A stretch of 64,000 nt of DNA from Nonlabens dokdonensis DSW-6 (GTDB taxonomy: Bacteria > Bacteroidota > Bacteroidia > Flavobacteriales > Flavobacteriaceae): the NCBI RefSeq assembly GCF_000332115.1, contig NC_020156.1, positions 1,978,501 through 2,042,500 on the forward strand, given 5' to 3'. Shown piece after piece: positions 42,001-49,220 of the stretch (within the stretch, counting starts at the first letter, position 1; the number at the start of each line of letters is the position of its first letter). A program made the position numbers and the translations under genes. The notes below the pieces were generated by a model, which did not search any database, was not told where the DNA came from, and was given only the letters and a program-made list of their open reading frames with translations.

Positions 42001-45000
42001 GGTGAGGATTATGTTCATATATTTGGTAGTAATGGATTATGGAATGATACCAGTAGCACGGCATCTTACCGTTACATTGTTGAAATTCCATCACAACTTA
42101 TCCAGACATCTGGTATTGCTAGTGGTGATGTCTTTCCAGTAGGTACGACCACAAACACTTTTACCTATCGTACTAGCGATGGAGACATCGCTACATGTTC
42201 AAATGATGTTGCTGTAAATCTAAATCTTCCACCTACACTTACTTCAGTTAGTGTGCAAAGTGATAATGCAAATTCCGCTTTCGCGAAAGCTGGCGACCGC
42301 ATCACCCTTTCATTCACATCAGACGATGATCTACAAACAGCGCCCGTAGTGAACATCGCAGGTCAATCTGCAACAATGTCTCAAGGAGTAGATGCAAAAA
42401 ACTGGAGTGGTGCTTTGAGAGTCCCAACGATCGCCACCGTAGATCAAACAGCGTTACCAGATGGTGTTGCTTCTATTGAAATTACCTTTACAGATCTTTT
42501 AGGTCTTTCTGGCACTCCAGTCACGACAACAACAGATGGTAGTACTGTTACTATTCTAAGAACTTTACCTGCCGTTATGATTCAAAATGTAAGTGTACCG
42601 TTAGACAACAATGGTAATGCTACCATCACGCCACAAGCTCTTGATAACGGGACTACAGCTACAAATGGCATTGCGTCTTTAAGTCTTGATCGTGTCACAT
42701 TTGATTGTAACGATCTAAGCACCATTGATCGTAATTCACAAATCGTAGCAGATTTAACCAATTCAACTGATTATATCAACGCAGGTGATAATGTTGTCTA
42801 TGATATGACTACTCAGTTTAGTTTCACCACATGGTATAAAGAAACAGCAAGAAATGGTGAAAGCATCCTATTTAATCGTGAAGGTGAATATGAACTTGCG
42901 ATCCAATCAGATGGTGAGATACGTTATGCTGTGGCAAACACAACTCCAGGATGGGCTTGGGTGGATACAGGAGTAATCGTACCGTTAAATAAATGGACTC
43001 ACATAGCATTCACTTACGAGAGTGGTAGTCCTAAGTTGTACATCAATGGTATTTTGGAATATACTGGTTCAGGTACAGGTAGTATAGTTGATGTCATTAC
43101 TAATCAAAATGAATTATGGTTTGGGTGGAGACAAAATCAAGGTAATTTAGGTCAGTTCACTGGTTTTATGGACGAAATCTCGTTATGGAATCGCGTTCTT
43201 ACTGCTGCAGAAGTTGGTAACACTGTTACAAGTTCATTGACAGGAAATGAAAATGGTCTGGTTCTATATTACCCTATTAATAATACGTCAGGATCTACTG
43301 TGTCAGATATAGGAGTAAATAATATAAATAGTACCATTATAAATTCAGTAGCAACACCTAAATTATTCGATGCAGATTATCGCAACGACGGTGGTGCACA
43401 AATAACTTTAACAGCAACAGATCAAGCCGGTAATAGTAATAGTGCAGATGCTTTTATAAATGTACAAGATAATATAGCGCCAGATGTGACGCTCAATAGG
43501 GACGCTGTGGTAACCTTACCATTAAATGCTACTTATATTGAATACAATGCTACCGCAACAGATAATTGTGGTATCAATGCTGCTGGCATCTTAAGAGGTG
43601 GTGAAACAGTTGACACAAGTACATCAGGAACTTATGTAGTTACTTATACAGCGACAGACACTTCTGGTAACTCTTCACAAGTAACTCGTACAGTTACAGT
43701 GGATGGAACTTTGCCTACACTTACAGCTGTTACGGTGCAAAGTGATAATGCAAATTCCGCTTTCGCGAAAGCAGGAGACACAATAATACTATCATTCATA
43801 GCAGATGAAGAGCTGACTAATAGTCCAGTTGTTACCATTGCAGGGTTAACAGCTACCGTATCAGCTGGAGTCAATGCTCAAGAGTGGACTGCCACTGCAG
43901 TCGTTCCAGATATTGCAACCGTAGATCAAAGTACTCTCTCTGATGGTATAGTAGCTTTTACAATCGATTATACAGATACCGCAAGTAACGATGGAATTAC
44001 AGTCACCGCTACAACTGATGCTTCTCAGGTAACTATTGATCGTACTGCTCCTGTGCTTAACGCTCAAGACTTTATAGTTGATTTAGATGCAAATGGTGCT
44101 GCCACTATTACTTTAAGTGACCTCAATATGACTGCAACTGATATGGGATGTATTGCACAGCAAGCAATAGGGTATTGTGGATTGCAAGTCGCACCGTCGC
44201 TATCTGTGAATACTTTTAGCTGTCAAGATTTAGGAAATAATAGTGTTACCATCACCGCTATCGATATGATAGGTAACGTTGCTACAACAACAGTAAGTGT
44301 TACAGTGCGAGACACTACAGCTCCAATTGTAGACTTCAATGGAAATCAAACAATCGATGTTACATTAGGTAGCACCTATGCTGATGTGCCACCTACTATT
44401 ACAGATAATTGTGCAACTATGGTAGAGAATGTTAATTACTTCGTGAATGGGCTTTCTGCTGTGAATACAAATCAGTTAGGGACATATACAGTTTCTTATT
44501 TTGCGCTAGACGGTAATGGCAATTTTACTAATGTAAGTAGAACGATTAATGTTATAGACGATACGTTACCTATTCTTACCACGGTAACCATCGCTAGTGA
44601 TAATGCAAATGATGTTACTATTGCAGGGATAGGAGATAGGGTAACATTATCTTTTTCACCAGATGAAGCAATCACTAATGTTACAGCAACATTAGGCAGT
44701 AGTAGTATGACAGTAAACGGTCCAGCAACTTTAGGTGGATCATGGACGGCCACTTACATCGTTCAAGAAAATGATTCTGAAAATGGGTTCACTGGATTTG
44801 AGATCAATTTTGAAGACTTGAATGGTAACTCTGGAGTAGCCGTTACTGCTGCAACCGCAGGTGCGTCACAGATAGATGTTGATGCTATAAAGCCAGTGTT
44901 TAATAGTGTGACCATGTCAAGTAATAATACTTCCTATCCAGGCTTTGTTAGACCTGGCCGCAGAGCGTCTGTGGTAATTTCACCTTCAGAGGTGGTTACT

Positions 45001-47712
45001 GCTACCGGAACCATAGGAATGCAAACAGCAAGCTTATCTGATTCTAGCATCAACATGGACTGGTTTGCAGGTTTAATAATTCCAAATGTCGCGTCAGTAG
45101 ATCAAACGGCTTTACCAGATGGTCAGTTGGCTTTTGAAATCACCATTACAGATGCAAAAGGAAACACGGCTGTTGCTACGGCAACTACAGACGGTTCATC
45201 CTTAATTTTAGATCGAACACCGCCTACAGTAGTAACGCAACCAGCAACATATACATTAGATGCTAACGGTCGAGCGACTGCAAACCTTTCTGATTATTAT
45301 ATATCTGCAAGTGATGCAAATGGAATCGCATACGTTGACCAAGATTTCAGCATAGCTACTTGTTTTGATGTAGGCACAGCCATGGAACGTGTAGTAGAAG
45401 TAACTGATGGTGCTGGAAATAGAGTAGACGCTGAGGCATTGATTACGGTAATAGATAATATTGCGCCAGTAATAACTACAGATATTCCTTCTGCTGGAAT
45501 TACAGTAAATGTAGGTGAGTTTGTATTTCCAAATACTCGATCTTCTGATAATTGTGGTGTAACAAGTACCAGTTCTAATTTGGACGACTTTGATTCAAGT
45601 GTTCCTAATACTTTTACCTACATTTCAACAGCAACAGATAGCAGTGGTAATGAAACTATTCTTACACGTACCGTAGAGGTGGTGCAACCAGAATACATCT
45701 ACGAGAATGGTGCATGGACACCTAATGACCCTAGTGATGCTGCAAACCCATCTGGAGAGGCAGATCATGTTATCGTAAAAGAAGATATTACCATCTCTGC
45801 AGACTTTACTGCAAAGGAACTATTCATAGATCCTAATGTAACATTAACCGTAGATAACGATGCTATGGTAACGCTTGCTATGCTGGATAACGATGGAGTT
45901 TTTGAGGCACGCAATGCCACTGTTCAGTTTTTTAGCAATTCTGATATTCGCAGGGTTACAAGCAATAATCTGTTGTGGGAAAGTAATCAGACTAATTTTG
46001 GAGACTTGATAGCAAATGTGAGTTCTCAGAACTTGGTGGGTGTCTATGACCTTTACGGAGATTTAATAGAGCCTATTTCAGCGTTTTCTTCAAGTGAGAT
46101 TAACTTAACTAATGCAGATTTCACCTTTAAAGCAACACCTACAACGACCGCAATGATCGATGGGAGCGTTGAGATATTTGGCGATGTTACGGTAGAGCAG
46201 TACTTTGATAATAGAAGAGCCTATAGGTTTGTGAGTAGACCTGTAACCACTTCAACTACTATTTTTGATAATTGGCAAGAAGGAGGTTTAAATCAAGGAG
46301 ATTCTGGTTATGAAGCTGGCTATGGGACGCATATCACTGGCGCAGGAGCGGCTGCAAATGGTTTTGATTTAACAGGTAATAATAATCCTTCTCTCTTTAG
46401 TTGGGATAATACAGCTCAAACTTGGGTCACGCAAACAAGTACTAATTTACCAACTGATCTTATAGAGACCGGTAAGCCTTATCGTTTGTTTGTACGAGGT
46501 GATCGAGAAATTAATCTTAATAGTAATGCTAGCGCATCTTCTACTACCTTGAGAACTAAAGGAACAATGCCAAGCTTTGCCCCTTCTCGATCAAGCATTT
46601 TTGGGCCTGGTTATGAAGTGCCTAATATTCCTGCAAATGCTGGAGAATTCCTTATGGTAGGAAACCCATATCAATCTGTAGTAGATATAGCACAGTATAT
46701 GACAGATGCTAGCTCACGACCTGCAGGTTTTAATATATCAGGTGTACAACCATTATTCTATTATGTATGGGATCCTATGGGTAATACACGTGGTGTCTAC
46801 CGCACCTTTGATGCCCTTAGCGGTTCGTTTTTAAATACCATACCTAATTCTCGTTATGAATCTGGTGAGTTACAGCCTGGTCAGGCAGCATTTTTTATTG
46901 CCTCAGGTTTAGCAAATGGATCTTTTTTCTTACCTAAGCCTACAAATAATCCTTTTTCTGGAGGGGCTTCTCGTAGTGTCGCTATGCATAGCAGCTACAA
47001 CCAGTCTTTAAAAATTAAAATGTTTGAAGCCAGCGCTTATCAATCAGGTAGTGCAACAGCTATAGATGCGGTAGCAATTTATTTTGATACAGCCCATTCA
47101 AATGCTTTAGATGGATTAGACGCTCTTAAGTTTGGAAACATAGATGAAAACCTTGGTAGACAACATGCCAGTGGTTCAAGATTATCGATAGAACGTCGTG
47201 AGATGCCGCTAGTTACAGAGGTACTACCACTTCACGTAAACAATTACCGTAACACTAACTATACTTTTGAGATTGATCCTGTAGGACTAGTAGCAATGAA
47301 TGCCTATTTAAAAGATCGTCTGGATGGTAGCTTAACACAACTGAGTAACAATCAATCTACTGTTTACAGTTTCAGTGTAGATGCAAATGATCCTTTGAGT
47401 GTAGACGCAAACCGTTTTGAAATCGTGTTCCAGAATATTACATTAGGTATAGGTGAAGGAAATTTAGTTTCTCAGGCAATTTCTATTTATCCTAATCCAG
47501 TTTTAGGGTCAGAGTTTTACATTGACTTTGGAACTATAACTGGATTTAAAACAGTGACTATTTATAATGCTTTAGGTCAGATAGTAAATACTTACAGTAC
47601 AGAAGAAACTTCAGTTTACGAATTGAAAAGTGATGCATTAGCACCTGGAATGTATGTTATAGAAATTGAAAAGGACGATCAAAAGTTTACTGAGAAGTTG
47701 ATTGTAAAATAA
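36025..47712 (+). CDS. Giant T9SS-secreted adhesin with LamG and C-type lectin domains
   Basis: 3895 residues, the largest gene here. Signal peptide 1-19. Five LamG-like domains (about 84-272, 382-572, 957-1172, 1469-1659, 2237-2445), each inserted in a Cys-containing Ig-like module. DUF5011-like domains near 617-690, 1212-1290 and 2480-2560. An HYR-like domain (about 1709-2062) is split by two tandem C-type lectin domains (about 1759-1892 and 1898-2021), both with W-Q-D-G… N-W… G-E-P-N-N… E-D-Y… W-N-D-T; the E-P-N triplets (from Glu1851 and Glu1986) are the kind linked to mannose-type binding. S-A-F-A-K-A-G-D or D-A-F-A-K-A-G-D from the palindrome begins Ig-like domains near 712, 2083 and 2577. 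The C-terminal region (from about 3222) and type A T9SS sorting domain match the first giant protein. Likely a glycan-binding surface adhesin. Confidence 0.88.
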   Translation: MKRVLLLFSVLLMSLINAAQNNPTAIAQSVELCHDTNNQYVLSPSVIDNGSSDPDGPITMTVTTALTSSRPSIAYNATHQNKGSLYFDGNGKSSQATVNALPIGTAARTYEIWVRPESVGNRNQFILSYGSAPSGNFFSIGIDAQGRLFYNDGAASTLFGNATLNFNEWTHVAITYDSGSFKVYINGVASSTLTMTNLVNPSNLSLGGLIYRNDFGYKGNLSELRIWDVSRTANQIQTSYNKYLSGAEANLVYYNKLNEGSGNAVYDSRFLTGGSFPIAGTNQPVWSDEYPDITFQNEIGTYHVILNVTDTDANVSTALTTFTLANNQPEVSLSDISLNFDANGNANFTSQDFNPIINTCLGFSTVSLSRNSVSCEDFNRPDGALQFPNGVVLTNPNLPTGNESRTVMGWFRANGNTTQTQYFFDSGRNSANQSFILGRRNNNLFLAGYSNDLDVPYIMTVGEWIHIAGTYDGTTMKLFVNGELIGTRDANLNTVNSNNRFAISRPWTANGAFFQGGVADLKMYSRAIPDYLIRQYSVAAVDFSDAELIMYYPLSENITTQTDLSGNGSSFSTSNFYIPNGPQEFYGPQYVTLSVTGNNGEIGRAEAEVTATDNLPPVITLNGASSIDVIANTVYTELGAVAIDNCSSDSVVSIDATAVDMTTPGSYQVIYTATPDDEGNVPTPVNRTVNVLGDTVAPVISQVTYNTDNSLNDAFAKAGDFINLSFESTEPLPNVQVTIGGQVVNVTENLGVYTAQRLITNADPEGLITFEILNIEDAAGNSVLPITTSTNASTVTVDLTPPVIQLSVASNGVNPSVALLGESLDFTFSANEDILVNDATIYGDPLTFSGSNGTYSASYTTTSSTQPGVVPFISYSSITDLAGNAVNLNTYSSANVQVDVNSSELILGTNPVALDQSGTVTLSDSFNVLSATDVEGPVTVTATPDTYDCNDLNYVPTSNSFYLDGNDYQYIDVDTQRANNADGGISFWIKPDASMTGNNYHVIMGLGTEGPNGNNTYIAFNRGALFVITANQSFQSVRMSFNTIPYDEWTHIVINGNGGARRWGVFVNGVYGNRFSNQVMRWLSRGLHLGKRDANFTRPNILNFKGELAQLRIFNNQIPDENAAAAVMNGESLSNSNEVVSYAFDRDTGEHFPNFVDPTNSDEFVTMNGSNMGSYGTSQPVLLAPTDLIVRRYDVTDQAGQTKTSFTVQQLQDPIAPTLTLIGDNPLDIELNAANWDPGVTVTDNCSEERGELRATGVNVRALGSYQLRYTYTDAAGNTATPVIRDVNVVAATSIPEINSVSISHDGVDGVAIPGDTVTIEFTTSEDINLTNGSLTLGGQDISNFAQLGVGIYNASFVVPTLQEVSSTDLVDGPLSILLTGYEDTDGNSNVDITTTTDGSSVVIAREKPILNLTDATIAVDGTGNATLLVSDVNNGSTDSQGGALAQIEVNQTNFDCSDIDRYDIERSINFNAGAQGINLGPVDDFDGSFTTEMWVRTTSPGQVLLAKWQSGVAGRFLIIIDNNGKVNISTNVAPFTADLRPTSSTTISDGQWHHIAYTYDYDTASSLGTIKLYVDGNLEDTSIPLTYSTTASGLDVNIGRETNAGSFFTGEMDDIRIWNEPRTATQIVGGMFNAVPVNATGLLRYYSSNGEDASNLVDLTTIGASIDTATLTGITLPNSGIPVKVEATDNNGIIGSGKALITIEDNVTPVLTCANDLTVEATTAAGIAVSYDAPMVNDGCATNGQSLKLASRSAPDGMRFIGVYNGDDYFISQVPASAAANYATAVAAGLTLVTINNGSQNDAIAQLLRDNNESSAQIGLSDTAAEGDFEWQDGTPFLDGTTYDNWGSGEPNNSGGNEDYTTINVNATTSSWNDTSGGSVKYLVALESANNFEPTGMTFMGVFENHTYYLSNTAATAVQAYDYATNNNYNLVSVNSEAENQFIVSSLASNGLGDALLGFSDVAAEGTFIWQDGSPVTYTNWNSGEPNNFGSGEDYVHIFGSNGLWNDTSSTASYRYIVEIPSQLIQTSGIASGDVFPVGTTTNTFTYRTSDGDIATCSNDVAVNLNLPPTLTSVSVQSDNANSAFAKAGDRITLSFTSDDDLQTAPVVNIAGQSATMSQGVDAKNWSGALRVPTIATVDQTALPDGVASIEITFTDLLGLSGTPVTTTTDGSTVTILRTLPAVMIQNVSVPLDNNGNATITPQALDNGTTATNGIASLSLDRVTFDCNDLSTIDRNSQIVADLTNSTDYINAGDNVVYDMTTQFSFTTWYKETARNGESILFNREGEYELAIQSDGEIRYAVANTTPGWAWVDTGVIVPLNKWTHIAFTYESGSPKLYINGILEYTGSGTGSIVDVITNQNELWFGWRQNQGNLGQFTGFMDEISLWNRVLTAAEVGNTVTSSLTGNENGLVLYYPINNTSGSTVSDIGVNNINSTIINSVATPKLFDADYRNDGGAQITLTATDQAGNSNSADAFINVQDNIAPDVTLNRDAVVTLPLNATYIEYNATATDNCGINAAGILRGGETVDTSTSGTYVVTYTATDTSGNSSQVTRTVTVDGTLPTLTAVTVQSDNANSAFAKAGDTIILSFIADEELTNSPVVTIAGLTATVSAGVNAQEWTATAVVPDIATVDQSTLSDGIVAFTIDYTDTASNDGITVTATTDASQVTIDRTAPVLNAQDFIVDLDANGAATITLSDLNMTATDMGCIAQQAIGYCGLQVAPSLSVNTFSCQDLGNNSVTITAIDMIGNVATTTVSVTVRDTTAPIVDFNGNQTIDVTLGSTYADVPPTITDNCATMVENVNYFVNGLSAVNTNQLGTYTVSYFALDGNGNFTNVSRTINVIDDTLPILTTVTIASDNANDVTIAGIGDRVTLSFSPDEAITNVTATLGSSSMTVNGPATLGGSWTATYIVQENDSENGFTGFEINFEDLNGNSGVAVTAATAGASQIDVDAIKPVFNSVTMSSNNTSYPGFVRPGRRASVVISPSEVVTATGTIGMQTASLSDSSINMDWFAGLIIPNVASVDQTALPDGQLAFEITITDAKGNTAVATATTDGSSLILDRTPPTVVTQPATYTLDANGRATANLSDYYISASDANGIAYVDQDFSIATCFDVGTAMERVVEVTDGAGNRVDAEALITVIDNIAPVITTDIPSAGITVNVGEFVFPNTRSSDNCGVTSTSSNLDDFDSSVPNTFTYISTATDSSGNETILTRTVEVVQPEYIYENGAWTPNDPSDAANPSGEADHVIVKEDITISADFTAKELFIDPNVTLTVDNDAMVTLAMLDNDGVFEARNATVQFFSNSDIRRVTSNNLLWESNQTNFGDLIANVSSQNLVGVYDLYGDLIEPISAFSSSEINLTNADFTFKATPTTTAMIDGSVEIFGDVTVEQYFDNRRAYRFVSRPVTTSTTIFDNWQEGGLNQGDSGYEAGYGTHITGAGAAANGFDLTGNNNPSLFSWDNTAQTWVTQTSTNLPTDLIETGKPYRLFVRGDREINLNSNASASSTTLRTKGTMPSFAPSRSSIFGPGYEVPNIPANAGEFLMVGNPYQSVVDIAQYMTDASSRPAGFNISGVQPLFYYVWDPMGNTRGVYRTFDALSGSFLNTIPNSRYESGELQPGQAAFFIASGLANGSFFLPKPTNNPFSGGASRSVAMHSSYNQSLKIKMFEASAYQSGSATAIDAVAIYFDTAHSNALDGLDALKFGNIDENLGRQHASGSRLSIERREMPLVTEVLPLHVNNYRNTNYTFEIDPVGLVAMNAYLKDRLDGSLTQLSNNQSTVYSFSVDANDPLSVDANRFEIVFQNITLGIGEGNLVSQAISIYPNPVLGSEFYIDFGTITGFKTVTIYNALGQIVNTYSTEETSVYELKSDALAPGMYVIEIEKDDQKFTEKLIVK
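38163..38178. repeat. Iterated palindrome copy 10, inside second giant gene
   Basis: CGCTTTCGCGAAAGCG, read as D-A-F-A-K-A-G-D at the start of an Ig-like domain. Confidence 0.9.
42277..42290. repeat. Iterated palindrome copy 11, inside second giant gene
   Basis: Core GCTTTCGCGAAAGC followed by T instead of G. Read as N-S-A-F-A-K-A-G-D. The preceding 24 bases are also identical to those before copy 12, so these two came by domain duplication. Confidence 0.9.
43759..43772. repeat. Iterated palindrome copy 12, inside second giant gene
   Basis: Core GCTTTCGCGAAAGC followed by A instead of G. Read as N-S-A-F-A-K-A-G-D in the domain duplicated from the one at copy 11. Confidence 0.9.
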
Positions 47713-47745
47713 TTTTTAGGGGATTTTATTTTTGATTAATGCTAC

Positions 47746-47776
47746 AAACCTCAGCTGTAAAAAGTTGAGGTTTTTT
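47746..47776 (+). terminator. Intrinsic terminator of the second giant gene
   Basis: AAACCTCA, loop, TGAGGTTTTTT. From the stop codon through the palindrome it differs from the copy after the first giant gene by one substitution and one T in the T-run. Confidence 0.85.
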
Positions 47777-47783
47777 ATGTTCT

Positions 47784-47799
47784 CGCTTTCGCGAAAGCG
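47784..47799. repeat. Iterated palindrome copy 13, after the terminator
   Basis: CGCTTTCGCGAAAGCG, same position relative to the terminator as copy 9. Confidence 0.9.
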
Positions 47800-47873
47800 G
47801 AATTAATAATTTAGAAAGACACTAATTGCAAACAGTTGAGCAAACAACTTAATGGCTCAATTACGATATAAAA

Positions 47874-49184
47874 CTATGCTTTAGAATAATTGCGGTAGGC
47901 AAAATAAGCGATATACCCATAACAAAGTGTGAGCACAGCAAGTGCTAGTTTAAATCCAGAATGATCTACTATAAAACCAAAAATAGGTAAGATCACGCCA
48001 CCACCTACAATTGCCATACAAAGCAAACCTGATATCTTTGGTTTTAAATCGCTTTGACCATCAAGCGTGGTAGTGAAAATAGTAGGAAACATAATGGAAT
48101 TAAATAATCCAACTGCCAATAACGACCACATGGAAACTAATCCAGTGGTAAATACACTCACTAGAATTAATGAAACAGCCGTTAAACCAAAAACCGTTAA
48201 AATGATAGTAGGTCTAAATATCTTTGTTAAATAAGAACCTATAAATCGACCTATCATTGCGCCCAACCAGTAGAATGTTACAAAAGCACCTACGATTCCT
48301 TTTCCATCAATGTCGGTAGTAGTACCACCGAAAAGCTCAATAATGGAAAACGAAAGGTTCTTTAATGCTGGCGTTTCTCTAATGATAGTGTCCAGATTCA
48401 TTTCCATAAAATAGGTCACAGCGGCAGTACCTATAGTAACCTCTGCACCTACATAAAAGAAGATTCCTAATATCCCTAACCAAACTGTTTTTTTACCTAA
48501 GGCATCTTTATAGGTTCCAGTGTTTTCGCTTTCTAGGATCTTAGGTAGCTTTATAAATAGGAAGGTAATTCCCAAAAGGAAGATCAAAAAAGCAAACAAT
48601 AAAAAAGGAGATTGTACCGCAGCCGCTTCTTGAATATAGTACGCATCTTTCTCAGCTGCTGTTAAAGCGTTGATTTCATCACCTGTTAAAATTTTGTCGC
48701 TCAATAAATAAACAGCACCTACTAATGGTGCAATAGTTGCTCCAAAAGAGTTAAATGCCTGAGATAGATTAAGACGACTACTTGCTTTATCTTCTGGTCC
48801 TAGAACTGCTACATATGGATTTGCAGCTACTTGTAAAATGGTAATACCACCAGCGAGAGTAAAGAAAGCCAATAGAAATACTCCAAAAAGGCGAAACTCT
48901 GAGGCAGGATAAAACAACAAACATCCTACAGACATGGTTATTAAACCTATGACCACTCCTCTTTGATAGCCTACTTTAGAAATCAAGCCACCTGCTGGAA
49001 TAGAAAATACAAAATAAGCCACAAAAAATGCAGACTGCAAAAAAGCAATCATACCATAGCTCAACTCAAAAACCTCTCGCAATCTAGGAACGAGACTGTC
49101 AACAAGTACAGTAATAAATCCCCACAAAAAAAAGAGAACCGTTATGATGATAAATGCAGAGGTGTAATTTTTTTTAGTTTCCAT
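47874..49184 (-). CDS. FucP-family sugar MFS transporter
   Basis: A 436-residue, 12-helix major facilitator of the fucose/glucose/galactose:H+ symporter group. F-F-L-W-G-F-I-T-V-L-V-D-S-L-V-P in helix 1, G-Y-Q-R-G-V between helices 2 and 3 and L-Q-V-A-A-N-P-Y-V-A-V-L-G are family signatures. It imports a sugar across the inner membrane, but the exact sugar cannot be read from sequence. It starts 36 bp after the glycosylasparaginase gene on the same strand; together they suggest uptake and breakdown of sugars released from N-linked glycopeptides. Confidence 0.88.
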   Translation of the reverse strand: METKKNYTSAFIIITVLFFLWGFITVLVDSLVPRLREVFELSYGMIAFLQSAFFVAYFVFSIPAGGLISKVGYQRGVVIGLITMSVGCLLFYPASEFRLFGVFLLAFFTLAGGITILQVAANPYVAVLGPEDKASSRLNLSQAFNSFGATIAPLVGAVYLLSDKILTGDEINALTAAEKDAYYIQEAAAVQSPFLLFAFLIFLLGITFLFIKLPKILESENTGTYKDALGKKTVWLGILGIFFYVGAEVTIGTAAVTYFMEMNLDTIIRETPALKNLSFSIIELFGGTTTDIDGKGIVGAFVTFYWLGAMIGRFIGSYLTKIFRPTIILTVFGLTAVSLILVSVFTTGLVSMWSLLAVGLFNSIMFPTIFTTTLDGQSDLKPKISGLLCMAIVGGGVILPIFGFIVDHSGFKLALAVLTLCYGYIAYFAYRNYSKA

Positions 49185-49220
49185 TAAATGGTAATTGTTG
49201 GTGGGTTGATAAATAAATTT

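Noticed and set aside
47836..47860. TTGAGC…GCTCAA hairpin as terminator of the FucP-like gene
   Set aside because: Only a 6-bp stem with a long loop and no T-run on the minus strand.
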